Assembly: GCA_003230195.1 (NCBI GenBank)
Contig: QIHH01000231.1
Span: 1-17,883, forward strand
Reading direction: 5' to 3'
DNA length: 17,883 nt
From: Gammaproteobacteria bacterium
Lineage (GTDB): Bacteria; Pseudomonadota; Gammaproteobacteria; SZUA-140
Below, one piece after another: positions 1-7,398 of the stretch (positions are counted from its first letter, which is position 1; every line of letters begins with the position of its first letter). The notes beneath the pieces were generated by a model. That model did no database searches. It was not told the origin of the DNA and saw only the letters and a program-made list of their open reading frames with translations. Position numbers and translations under genes: made by a program.

Positions 1-73
1 CCTTAATCGTTAACGACTCACACAGATGCTGCTGATTGAGGAACTGAGCCAAATCAAAAGGTTTTGTTGTCAT
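1..73 (-). CDS. Unrecognised protein, N-terminal fragment (runs off left edge)
   Basis: A minus-strand reading frame starts at an ATG (73-71) and stays open to the left edge, giving 24 residues that begin MTTKPFDLAQF. The start is supported by a good ribosome binding site: reading the minus strand, AGGAG lies 6 to 7 bases before the ATG. The gene is divergent from dsbA, and the roughly 200 bp between them would carry both promoters. I do not recognise the family from so few residues and assign no function. Confidence 0.55.
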   Translation of the reverse strand, partial: MTTKPFDLAQFLNQQHLCESLTIK

Positions 74-276
74 CAACTATCTCCTGCAAAAATCTTAATT
101 CTATTAAAAGTGTGACGTATGATACCGCATTCATCATTAAACACCGATAAATTCACTCTGGTTATTGCGTATAAATCGAAACTTGAATAGTCTTGGGGTT
201 ACTGAGAACTGATCTCTCTGAATAATAACCATACAATTTCAAATACAAACTCCCAATATTGACTGAGGTGCCACCG

Positions 277-912
277 ATGAAAAGCGTGCTAGCAAGCCTG
301 ATTCCACTCCTGTTTATTGCCTTTATCCCTGCGACACATGCTGCAGGCCCAGTGACAGAAGGGGTCAACTACCAACGGGTACAACCGATACAACCGCCGA
401 TGAAAAGCAGCGGCAAGATCGAAGTCATTGAGATGTTCTGGTACGGCTGCCCACATTGCCATCGCTTCCAGACGCACCTTGACCGCTGGTTAAAAACCCA
501 ACCAGACAATGTTGAGTTCATTCGCATCCCAATTATCCTCCGTGCAGATTGGGCAACTCATGCGCGCGCCTTCTTTACCGCACAGGCCCTTGGCAAGCTG
601 GAAGAGATTCACATGCCTTTTTTTGAAGCCATTCACAATGAAAAACGCCGCCTGAATAGCGAAAAAAGCCTGATGGACTTCTTTGCTGAACACGGCGTCA
701 GCAACGATAACTTTCGCAAAACCTTTAACTCTTTCAGTGTTAACAGCAAGGTCCGCCGTGCCCAACTGTTCGCCCGAAAATATGGCGTTCAAGGCACTCC
801 AACCGTGATTGTCAACGGTAAATACCGCATCGACACCGGCATGGGTAAGCAAGGTTTTCCTGGTGTGATCAAAGCGATCAATCATTTGATCAAACTCGAA
901 GGCAGCTCTTAA
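277..912 (+). CDS. dsbA: Thiol:disulfide interchange protein DsbA
   Basis: This is a periplasmic dithiol oxidase that introduces disulfides into exported proteins and is normally re-oxidised by DsbB. The 211-residue product has a signal peptide of about 22 residues ending in ATHA. The thioredoxin-fold active site CPHC is at residues 58-61, inside FWYGCPHCHRF. The cis-proline loop GTP is at 173-175 (VQGTPTVIVNG). Between them lies the helical insertion typical of DsbA. I chose the ATG at 277 because GAGG at 265-268 sits 8 bases upstream and the signal peptide then begins immediately; the frame also extends to a TTG at 259, which would add six residues ahead of the signal and lacks support. The length and the CPHC dipeptide fit the gammaproteobacterial DsbA family. 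No dsbB or other partner lies nearby. Confidence 0.93.
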   Translation: MKSVLASLIPLLFIAFIPATHAAGPVTEGVNYQRVQPIQPPMKSSGKIEVIEMFWYGCPHCHRFQTHLDRWLKTQPDNVEFIRIPIILRADWATHARAFFTAQALGKLEEIHMPFFEAIHNEKRRLNSEKSLMDFFAEHGVSNDNFRKTFNSFSVNSKVRRAQLFARKYGVQGTPTVIVNGKYRIDTGMGKQGFPGVIKAINHLIKLEGSS

Positions 913-1038
913 TTATTCATTGAGACCTTTGTACAAGCAGGGGGTTTGTTCGCTGGCAAGGAAAAAATGCACAAAATGAGGGGGAGGTTATCGCTATAAA
1001 ATAACGGATTGAGCATTGAGCACGCTTGTAACACCTCG

Positions 1039-1077
1039 AAGGCACATAAGAACAATCGTGCCAGTGCCTTTTATTAA
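1039..1077 (+). terminator. Possible terminator downstream of dsbA
   Basis: AAGGCAC (1039-1045) pairs perfectly with GTGCCTT (1064-1070). The 18-base spacer contains a second GTGCC that could pair instead. The second arm runs directly into a T-rich stretch (TTTTATTAATTTT). The long loop makes it weak as a factor-independent terminator, but it lies 130 bp after the dsbA stop with no gene between. Confidence 0.35.
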
Positions 1078-1099
1078 TTTTGTGCTCTATTGAATAGAC

Positions 1100-1139
1100 A
1101 ACGTGCCGCTACTATAAATAGTTAATGGCGCAGCACGTT
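1100..1139 (+). repeat. Inverted repeat ahead of the EEP-family gene
   Basis: AACGTGCCGC at 1100-1109 pairs with GCAGCACGTT at 1130-1139 with one mismatch. Nested inside it is ACTAT-AA-ATAGT. The structure ends 24 bases before the start of the small ORF at 1163 and has no following T run, so it is more likely a leader hairpin or protein site than a terminator. Its function is unknown. Confidence 0.4.
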
Positions 1140-1162
1140 GCGTGCCATCATTTGGAGATAAA

Positions 1163-1198
1163 ATGAATTTAATAGCCATCTTAATATTAAAAAAATGA
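1163..1198 (+). CDS. Possible 11-residue leader ORF overlapping the EEP gene
   Basis: A very short frame, MNLIAILILKK, begins at ATG 1163. GGAG at 1154-1157, 5 bases upstream, is a better ribosome binding site than anything before the next gene. Its TGA stop (1196-1198) overlaps the ATG of the downstream gene (1195-1197) as ATGA, the classic arrangement for translational coupling. The peptide is hydrophobic with a lysine end. It may be a translated leader that feeds ribosomes onto the gene at 1195. A chance ORF this short is easily possible, so this is tentative. Confidence 0.3.
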   Translation: MNLIAILILKK

Positions 1199-2013
1199 AG
1201 CCAATATCCACGCTTGAAAACCCTCAAATGGCATCCATAACAAACACGGATGTCCACTATATTAAACTACTCAGTTTCAACATTCAGGTCGGCATGGCAT
1301 CCACCCACATGCGTCATTACGTGACGCAATGTTGGAAACACCTGCTGCCTCACTCACGCTCATTCGATAACCTCGACCGCATCGCCAATGTCATCAGCCA
1401 GTTTGACCTCGTCGCCCTGCAGGAGGCCGATGGCGGTAGCATGCGCAGCTTTTTCATCAATCAGGTAGAGTATCTGGCTAAAAAAGCGAATTTTCCATAT
1501 TGGCATAAACAGACTAACCGTAATCTAGGCAAGTTTGCTCAGCACAGCAACGGCCTACTGAGTAAATACAAACCCTACCAAGTCATCACTCATAAGCTGC
1601 CAGGACTGCTACCCGGCCGCGGCGTGATGGAAGCCCGTTACGGTACACCTGAAAATCCATTAATCATCTTGATGGCTCACCTTGCACTCAGTAAAAGCGC
1701 CCGCACCTATCAGTTCAACTTTATCAGTGGCCTCGTCAATCGATTTGAGCATGTTGTCGTCATGGGTGATTTGAATTGCCAGCCCAACAGCGATGAGATG
1801 GTAATGCTGCTGAGTGATACCCACCTCTCTCGTCCAGACCCCATCAACAACACCTACCCCAGCTGGAAACCAGTGCGCAACATTGACCATATTCTGACGA
1901 CTCAATCAGTCAGGATTCGCAGCATTGAAGTCATCAATGAAACCCTCTCCGATCACCTCCCACTGGCAGTCGAAATCCAGATTCCAGCAGCAATCACACT
2001 ACAACGAAACTAA
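1195..2013 (+). CDS. Endonuclease/exonuclease/phosphatase (EEP) family hydrolase
   Basis: A 272-residue member of the metal-dependent EEP superfamily (DNase I, exonuclease III, sphingomyelinase, inositol phosphatases). The catalytic set is visible in order: LLSFNIQ with Asn29, ALQEAD with metal-binding Glu78, MAHL with His162, MGDLNCQP with Asp192 and Asn194, NIDHI with Asp231, and the general-base motif SDHLPL at 252-257. No signal peptide or membrane segment is obvious, so it is probably cytoplasmic; the true substrate (nucleic acid, phospholipid or sugar phosphate) cannot be read from sequence. The ATG at 1195 lacks its own Shine-Dalgarno and overlaps the stop of a short upstream ORF. An ATG at 1228 is an alternative start that keeps every motif. 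The gene stands alone and is probably monocistronic. Confidence 0.85.
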   Translation: MKPISTLENPQMASITNTDVHYIKLLSFNIQVGMASTHMRHYVTQCWKHLLPHSRSFDNLDRIANVISQFDLVALQEADGGSMRSFFINQVEYLAKKANFPYWHKQTNRNLGKFAQHSNGLLSKYKPYQVITHKLPGLLPGRGVMEARYGTPENPLIILMAHLALSKSARTYQFNFISGLVNRFEHVVVMGDLNCQPNSDEMVMLLSDTHLSRPDPINNTYPSWKPVRNIDHILTTQSVRIRSIEVINETLSDHLPLAVEIQIPAAITLQRN

Positions 2014-2052
2014 TATTAGCAACACCTTGAACAATTATCCCAACTGGCTTTA

Positions 2053-2205
2053 GGGCACCTCTATTAATTCTGGGCGTGGCAGATTGAATTCAAAATTCGT
2101 TACATCAAGGCATAAATAGCAGGTAATAGCGGGACTATTGCCTACAACGCTGATGGTGCGGATTTAGAATTTAAGCTGCGCGTTCATGAATTAATAGAAG
2201 TGCCC
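2053..2205. mobile_element. Small non-autonomous inverted-repeat element (MITE-like)
   Basis: The left end GGGCACCTCTATTAATTC (2053-2070) matches the reverse complement of the right end (2188-2205) at 17 of 18 bases. TTTA directly flanks both sides (2049-2052 and 2206-2209), as expected for a 4-bp target duplication. The 153-bp body holds no complete gene. It contains an internal hairpin (GGTAATAG with CTATTGCC) and a short open stretch reading ...NADGADLEFKLRV... that could be a leftover of a parent transposase or chance. Long ends on a short gene-free body fit a MITE; the mobilising transposase family is unknown. Confidence 0.6.
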
Positions 2206-2321
2206 TTTACTGAGATAACAGGTTAAATCATCCCATTTCTCTGCCGCTAATCTTTTATACAGGCAGCTGAAAAACATCAGCCTGAATAGCTAATTAAGCC
2301 AACGATTTCAACGAGAAAAAG

Positions 2322-3287
2322 ATGAGCCAAATCGCTTCCAGCATTTTGACCACACCTGAAAACAGAGACAAAAATATCATCAGGTTAAAACACACCCTAG
2401 CGGTGATGAACAAGGTCATTCTGGGCAAAGAGCAGACGCTGCGACTGGCACTCACCTGCTTAATCGCACGCGGTCATTTATTAATCGAAGATCAACCCGG
2501 CGTCGGAAAAACGACCCTTGCTCACCTATTGGCACGCGTTCTCGGCCTCGATTTTCAACGCATCCAGTTCACTAGTGACATGTTACCCGCTGATATTCTC
2601 GGCGTATCCGTCTACGACCAAAATAGTGCCAGCTTTAAATTTCATCCCGGCCCTGTGTTTTCTCAACTGGTACTTGCTGATGAGGTTAACCGTGCCACTC
2701 CCAAGGCACAAAGTGCACTGCTAGAGGCAATGGAAGAGTATCAGGTCACCACCGAAGGCGAAACCCACCCATTGCCGTCGCCATTTTTTGTCATCGCAAC
2801 GCAGAATCCCAGCAATCAAATTGGTACCTTTCAATTACCAGAATCGCAACTTGATCGTTTCTTAATGCGCCTCGAGATGGGGTATCCCGATGAAGCCCAT
2901 GAAAAAGAACTGCTAAGAGGAAAAGATCGCCGCGAAATATTGAAAGAACTCAATGCCACGCTAGCGCCAACACAGCTGCTTACCCTTCAACAAGCGGTTC
3001 AGCAGGTGCATGTCTCAGATTCGTTGATCGACTATCTGCAAAAAATTCTCCACTTCACTCGTCATAGCCCTTTTTATCGCAAAGGTCTCTCACCGCGAGC
3101 AGGCATTGCAATATTACGCTGCGCGCAGGCATGGGCACTGCTCGATCAGCGAGATCATCTACTACCGGAAGACATTCAAGCGATCTTGCCCGCCACGACC
3201 AATCATCGCCTGCAACCTTCTACTGAATTTTCAGCGTTAGCGCCTGATGAGGTCGTATCACACCTGCTAACAGTACCACTCGATTAA
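2322..3287 (+). CDS. MoxR-family AAA+ ATPase
   Basis: A cytoplasmic MoxR-type AAA+ ATPase of 321 residues, the usual family length. Walker A is DQPGVGKTT at about 57-65, Walker B is LVLADEVNRA at 116-125, and sensor 1 is IATQNP at 158-163. The sensor-2 region LSPRAG lies in the C-terminal lid. MoxR proteins act as chaperones that assemble or activate partner protein complexes, and they are typically encoded beside DUF58 and transglutaminase-like genes. That is exactly the case here: the DUF58 gene starts 24 bases later. The start ATG has only a weak GAGAAA ribosome site. The upstream gap is occupied mainly by the small inverted-repeat element, so the operon promoter would have to lie between 2206 and 2321. 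The exact client is not known. Confidence 0.92.
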   Translation: MSQIASSILTTPENRDKNIIRLKHTLAVMNKVILGKEQTLRLALTCLIARGHLLIEDQPGVGKTTLAHLLARVLGLDFQRIQFTSDMLPADILGVSVYDQNSASFKFHPGPVFSQLVLADEVNRATPKAQSALLEAMEEYQVTTEGETHPLPSPFFVIATQNPSNQIGTFQLPESQLDRFLMRLEMGYPDEAHEKELLRGKDRREILKELNATLAPTQLLTLQQAVQQVHVSDSLIDYLQKILHFTRHSPFYRKGLSPRAGIAILRCAQAWALLDQRDHLLPEDIQAILPATTNHRLQPSTEFSALAPDEVVSHLLTVPLD

Positions 3288-3311
3288 CCCATCTGATTAA
3301 AGCAGCGCCTG

Positions 3312-4277
3312 ATGAAACATCTGCCACCCCTGATTGAAAACATTGCGGCACGTTTTTTCAACGTAGAACGCCGCAGCGACAATGCACGCACTGACACCCT
3401 CGTTTTAACTCGGCGGCGCATCTACATTTTACCAACTTACTACGGCATTCTCTTTGCAATGCTATTGATGCTACTACTGGTCGGCGCAACCAATTACAGC
3501 AACAGCCTTGGCTTTGTTTTAACCTTTCTACTGGCCAGCATCGGCCTAGTATCAATCATTCATACCTATCGCAATCTATTACAGCTTAAAATATCGGCCG
3601 GTAAAGCAAGTGCCGTCTTTTGCGGTTCAATAGCGACATTCCATCTACAGATTGAAAAACCAGACAAACGTCCGCGCTACAACATCTGCGCTCGTTTCAA
3701 AGGAGCTCAACCTGCCATCATCAATATTAATAATGAGAAGGTAGTAATAAAACTAACATGTGACACCACTCAGCGCGGTTGGCAAACGATGGGTAAAGTC
3801 ACCATCGACAGTGTCTTCCCACTCGGACTCTTTCGCGCCTGGAGTGATATTTCGCTGCCTAAATCATGTTTAATCTATCCACTGCCAGCAACAGAGCCAC
3901 TACCATCTATTAGTAAAGGTGATGGCAGTGGAAAAGAGAACTCGCAAAATGGCGGTGATGATTTCATCGGCTACCGCGACTATCAACCTAGCGATTCCCC
4001 TCGGCATGTTAACTGGAAGGCCGCGGCCCATAGTGACAAGTTGCACACCAAACGTTTTGGCGACAATGAATCAAGTGAACAGTGGTTTGACTGGGATTCA
4101 CTACACACGCTCGACACCGAATCACGCCTCCGTCAGTTATGCCGCTGGATTATTGATGCTGAACAAAATGGTGTCGACTATGGTCTGCGCATGCCTGATA
4201 CCACCATCCGTCCGGGCCAGGGTGATGACCACCGACACCGCTGTCTTGAACAACTAGCACTGTACCCGTCAGAATAG
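3312..4277 (+). CDS. DUF58 domain membrane-associated protein
   Basis: A 321-residue protein with two hydrophobic segments near the N terminus (about 38-59 and 65-85), followed by a soluble region. The DUF58 signature is at about 222-250: RDYQPSD, then PRHVNWKAAA, then KRFG. This resembles the R-Y..GD..R-I-W pattern that defines the domain. DUF58 proteins have a degenerate von Willebrand A-like fold and regularly occur between a MoxR ATPase and a transglutaminase-like membrane protein, as here; the next gene starts 10 bases after its stop. A role as the membrane-proximal client or adaptor of the MoxR ATPase is inference from this conserved order. No metal-ion-binding MIDAS motif is evident. 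Confidence 0.88.
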   Translation: MKHLPPLIENIAARFFNVERRSDNARTDTLVLTRRRIYILPTYYGILFAMLLMLLLVGATNYSNSLGFVLTFLLASIGLVSIIHTYRNLLQLKISAGKASAVFCGSIATFHLQIEKPDKRPRYNICARFKGAQPAIININNEKVVIKLTCDTTQRGWQTMGKVTIDSVFPLGLFRAWSDISLPKSCLIYPLPATEPLPSISKGDGSGKENSQNGGDDFIGYRDYQPSDSPRHVNWKAAAHSDKLHTKRFGDNESSEQWFDWDSLHTLDTESRLRQLCRWIIDAEQNGVDYGLRMPDTTIRPGQGDDHRHRCLEQLALYPSE

Positions 4278-4287
4278 CGTTGTCTGA

Positions 4288-6258
4288 ATGAAAAAACACC
4301 TCGCCCATATTGTTATTTCACGCAATACCACATTGTGGTTACTCGCATCATTACTGCTTGCCTTTGCGCCACATATATTACACCTGCCAGTCACGCTCAC
4401 AGCACTCTGCCTGATGTTTGGCATCTGGCGATTTGCGCTTGAACGACGCTCAACCACAATACTGCCTCATCGTATTTTTCGCACTCTGCTACTCTGTACG
4501 ACACTTGTGATCATCTACCTGCATTACGGTACATTATTTGGACGTGAAGCAGGCATCGCGTTACTCGCTTGTATGCTGGCCTTGAAATTATTGGAAATGC
4601 GTTCAGTTCGTGATTATATTATTGCGATACTGCTTGGTTATTTCCTTGCGATCACGCTTGTTCTCGATAACCAGTCACTACCAATGGCAGCTTACATGTT
4701 CGTGGTCGCCTTCATGCTCACCGCGACCTTGGTAGACCTCAATCTGTCTCAAAAAAATAGATCCATCAGCATCAATTTAAAGCTAACTGCCAAGTTATTC
4801 ACCCAGGCACTGCCTGTCATGTTGATTCTATTTTTTCTTTTTCCACGCATCCCCGGCCCACTCTGGTCACTGCCCGATGATGCACATAGCGGCACCACCG
4901 GCATCAGCGATGAGATGTCGATGGGCAGCATTAGTCATCTCAGCCTGTCAAATAAGATCGCCTTCCGTGTCGCCTTTGAGGAAGACGTGATCGATAACAA
5001 TCTGAGCTATTGGCGCGGCCCAGTGTTATGGCAAACCGATGGAAAAAACTGGCACACTGGCGATAACACTCAAATCAATCGTGAAATCAGCTATCGTCCG
5101 ATGGGGAAACCCATCCACTACACCGTTACGCTTGAACCACACAATCAAAAATGGCTATATGGATTGGACCTGCCTGCAACTGCACCATCACAAGCAACCA
5201 TCAATCGTAATTTTCAGTTGGTAACAAAAGAAGCCGTAACAGAACTCATGCGTTATGAGACGACCTCTTTTAGCCAGTATCAAACAGGGCCATTAACCCA
5301 CAACGAAATGCAGCGAGCACTGCAACTACCCGCCAACCGTAACAATCGTACCGTCGCGCTCGGCCAACAGTGGCAACAGAAAATTCAATCACCACAGGCA
5401 ATCGTTAACCACGCGTTACAATACTTTAATCAACAACCATTCAGCTACACGTTAAAGCCGCCATTATTAGGTAACAATCCTGTCGACGAATTTTTGTTTG
5501 AGACACAGCGAGGCTTCTGTGAACATTACGCAGCCAGCTTCACCATCTTAATGCGTGCAGCAGGCATTCCAACTCGCATCATCACTGGCTATCAGGGCGG
5601 CGACTTCAACCCCATTGGCAACTACCTAATTGTGCGCCAACGTGACGCCCATGCATGGGCCGAGGTCTGGTTTGAAAACAGGGGATGGGTGCGAGTCGAT
5701 CCCACCGCATCTGTCGCACCTGAGCGTATCGAGGATGGAGCCGAAAGCGCCTTCTCTGAACTGTTTGATCGCCAGTCAACATTACAATTTAATAACCGAT
5801 TCTTAACCTCAAACTGGCTAAAATTACGTTATGGCTGGGACAACCTGAATAATAGCTGGAACCAGTGGGTCATCGGCTATGACTCACTCAAGCAATCTGA
5901 ATTACTCTCACTTGTCGGCATTGAATCGATTAAACAGATGGCCATCACAATGGGGATTGCGGTGATCACCGTGCTAAGCGCCTTGCTGCTACTCTCAATG
6001 CGTCGCAACAAGCAAAAGCAGGATGCCGTCTCGTTGATCTATCAACGCTTTTGTCAAAAACTCTCAACCATTGGCATCCAGCGCCAGCCACATGAGGGGC
6101 CACTCGATTTTGCGCAGCACATCATTACACTGCGGCCAGACCTTGCATCCCAGATACTGCAGATCAACGATCTCTATATTGCACTTAAATATCGTCCACG
6201 TCATACTCAGCAGCAGATCAAACGTCTTCAGCAGCAGGTACAACAGCTAAAAATTTAA
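4288..6258 (+). CDS. TgpA-like membrane transglutaminase/protease
   Basis: A 656-residue inner-membrane protein. The N-terminal 190 residues are a block of about six hydrophobic helices (DUF3488-type). A large periplasmic region follows, containing a transglutaminase-core domain with a complete Cys-His-Asp triad: Cys411 in RGFCEHYAASF, His455 in RDAHAWAEVWF, and Asp471 in VRVDPTA. Another membrane helix lies at about 550-571, followed by a cytoplasmic tail of about 80 residues resembling DUF4129. This architecture matches TgpA of Pseudomonas aeruginosa, a transglutaminase-like protein important for growth. It is the third gene of the MoxR-DUF58-transglutaminase operon; the start follows the DUF58 stop by 10 bases. 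Likely functions are cross-linking or cleavage in the periplasm; the substrate is unknown. The intact triad argues for an active enzyme. Confidence 0.9.
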   Translation: MKKHLAHIVISRNTTLWLLASLLLAFAPHILHLPVTLTALCLMFGIWRFALERRSTTILPHRIFRTLLLCTTLVIIYLHYGTLFGREAGIALLACMLALKLLEMRSVRDYIIAILLGYFLAITLVLDNQSLPMAAYMFVVAFMLTATLVDLNLSQKNRSISINLKLTAKLFTQALPVMLILFFLFPRIPGPLWSLPDDAHSGTTGISDEMSMGSISHLSLSNKIAFRVAFEEDVIDNNLSYWRGPVLWQTDGKNWHTGDNTQINREISYRPMGKPIHYTVTLEPHNQKWLYGLDLPATAPSQATINRNFQLVTKEAVTELMRYETTSFSQYQTGPLTHNEMQRALQLPANRNNRTVALGQQWQQKIQSPQAIVNHALQYFNQQPFSYTLKPPLLGNNPVDEFLFETQRGFCEHYAASFTILMRAAGIPTRIITGYQGGDFNPIGNYLIVRQRDAHAWAEVWFENRGWVRVDPTASVAPERIEDGAESAFSELFDRQSTLQFNNRFLTSNWLKLRYGWDNLNNSWNQWVIGYDSLKQSELLSLVGIESIKQMAITMGIAVITVLSALLLLSMRRNKQKQDAVSLIYQRFCQKLSTIGIQRQPHEGPLDFAQHIITLRPDLASQILQINDLYIALKYRPRHTQQQIKRLQQQVQQLKI

Positions 6259-6283
6259 TAACGTCGATAACAAGGTGGTCACA

Positions 6284-6793
6284 ATGGCAACAGGCTCAGG
6301 CTCAGCACCAACACTCGAACAAATCGGATATGGCGAAAATTTCAAAGGTAAAGTGGTCTCAATGCTTGAGAATAATAATATGTTCACCGATTTTGAGCGC
6401 CAGGAGCTACGTACCCTTGCCGACTATTGTCAGGCCTATCTCGCTCCACTAGGCACCGTTGTTTTTAATGAAGGTGAGCAATCGAGCTACCTCTGCCTAC
6501 TGGTTGAAGGAAAACTCAGTGTTCTTAAGGATTCTGATGGTGAAAAAAGCAAAAAACTGGTTGATGTGCGACCCGGTAAAACCATTGGTGAAATGTCGGT
6601 AATTGATGGCTTGCCCTATTCAGCCACCGTCAAGGCAACTGCCGACTCCAAGCTAATTTTGATTACCAAAGAAAATTTCGCCAAAATCACCGAAGATCAC
6701 CCTCGCCTAGGAGTCAAAATCCTGTGGAAATTTTCCCAATTATTGAGCCTGCGACTACGTCAGACCAGTGGAAAACTGATCGACCTGCTTTAA
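6284..6793 (+). CDS. Stand-alone cyclic-nucleotide-binding-fold protein
   Basis: A 169-residue protein carrying one Crp/Fnr-type cNMP-binding beta-roll (about 50-150) and no DNA-binding domain. The phosphate-binding cassette is IGEMSVIDGLPYSATVKA (101-118). The Gly-Glu pair (102-103) is kept, but the Arg that normally contacts the cyclic phosphate is replaced by Tyr112. Binding of cAMP or cGMP is therefore doubtful; the protein may bind another ligand or act as a structural regulator. I chose ATG 6284 because AAGGTGG at 6272-6278 is well spaced before it; the frame could also begin at a GTG at 6275, inside that ribosome site. It starts 25 bases after the transglutaminase gene, so it is probably the last gene of that operon, which would link it functionally to MoxR. 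That link is inference. Confidence 0.85.
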   Translation: MATGSGSAPTLEQIGYGENFKGKVVSMLENNNMFTDFERQELRTLADYCQAYLAPLGTVVFNEGEQSSYLCLLVEGKLSVLKDSDGEKSKKLVDVRPGKTIGEMSVIDGLPYSATVKATADSKLILITKENFAKITEDHPRLGVKILWKFSQLLSLRLRQTSGKLIDLL

Positions 6794-6828
6794 TTTGCCA
6801 TTTAAATCCATATTCACCATCAACTACA

Positions 6829-6863
6829 TTGCCATCAGAGGGTAATAAACGATAAAATTACCC
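6829..6863 (+). promoter_or_regulatory. Candidate promoter with dyad operator for the pseudoazurin gene
   Basis: GGGTAAT (6840-6846) and ATTACCC (6857-6863) form a perfect 7+7 dyad with a 10-base spacer, 33 bases before the pseudoazurin start. It overlaps a plausible sigma-70 promoter: TTGCCA (6829-6834), a 16-base spacer, then GATAAA (6851-6856). The geometry would let a dimeric regulator control the gene. The regulator is not identified; the half-sites do not match the FNR consensus. Confidence 0.35.
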
Positions 6864-6895
6864 CATACTTTCATTCCCTCCCCCGGAGAAATTTC

Positions 6896-7342
6896 ATGCG
6901 TAAAATCATTTCAGGCCTCGCACTTTCCAGTGCAATGATGCTCACTGTTTCTGCCAATGCAGCAGAGCATGTTATTAAAATGCTCGACACCGGTGAAGAT
7001 GGCAACATCATGGTCTTTGAGCCAGCCTTTGTTAAGGTCAATAAAGGTGACACCATCAAATTTGTCTCAACCGATATTGGCCACAACAACATTTCACGTC
7101 ACACCCCTGAAGGCGCAAAAAGCTGGAAAGGAGAAGTCAGCCATGACATCACCGTGACGGTTGATAAAGAAGGGGTGTATCTTTACGAATGCGACCTGCA
7201 CAAATTCCTTGGTATGGTCGGTGTGATTCAGGTGGGCGAAGCCAAAAACTTGGCTGAAGCCAAGGCAGCGGCAGACAAACTCACCGCAGGCATGGCAATG
7301 GGTGCTGATCGTATGAATGAGTATCTTTCGAAAATCAAATAA
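6896..7342 (+). CDS. Pseudoazurin (type-1 blue copper protein)
   Basis: A small periplasmic electron carrier of 148 residues. A signal peptide of about 22 residues ends SANA before AEHVIKML. The cupredoxin fold then follows with all four type-1 copper ligands: His63 in DIGHNN, Cys99 and His102 in YECDLH, and Met107 in FLGMVGVIQVG. The Cys-x2-His-x4-Met spacing and the helical C-terminal tail (about 116-148) are diagnostic of pseudoazurin, as opposed to plastocyanin or azurin. Pseudoazurins donate electrons to periplasmic reductases such as copper nitrite or nitrous oxide reductase, or to cytochrome oxidases; none of these is encoded here, so its partner is unknown. GGAGAA at 6885-6890 is the ribosome site. 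The gene appears monocistronic and ends at a strong hairpin shared with the convergent ubiX. Confidence 0.9.
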   Translation: MRKIISGLALSSAMMLTVSANAAEHVIKMLDTGEDGNIMVFEPAFVKVNKGDTIKFVSTDIGHNNISRHTPEGAKSWKGEVSHDITVTVDKEGVYLYECDLHKFLGMVGVIQVGEAKNLAEAKAAADKLTAGMAMGADRMNEYLSKIK

Positions 7343-7350
7343 TTCGACCG

Positions 7351-7385
7351 TTAACGCGAGCCCTGTAACAGGGCTCGCGCGTTAA
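7351..7385. terminator. Hairpin between convergent pseudoazurin and ubiX genes
   Basis: TTAACGCGAGCCCTG (7351-7365), a three-base loop TAA, and CAGGGCTCGCG...TTAA form a stem of about 15 pairs with a 2-base bulge. It sits between the two stop codons of convergent genes. It is followed by only short T or A runs on either strand, so it is likely a bidirectional terminator or RNA-stabilising hairpin, with termination efficiency uncertain. Confidence 0.7.
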
Positions 7386-7398
7386 ATCAAATCAAAGC

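Noticed and set aside
3919..4257. Plus-strand 112-residue ORF inside the DUF58 gene
   Set aside because: Out of frame with a strongly supported DUF58 protein; no motifs or ribosome site.
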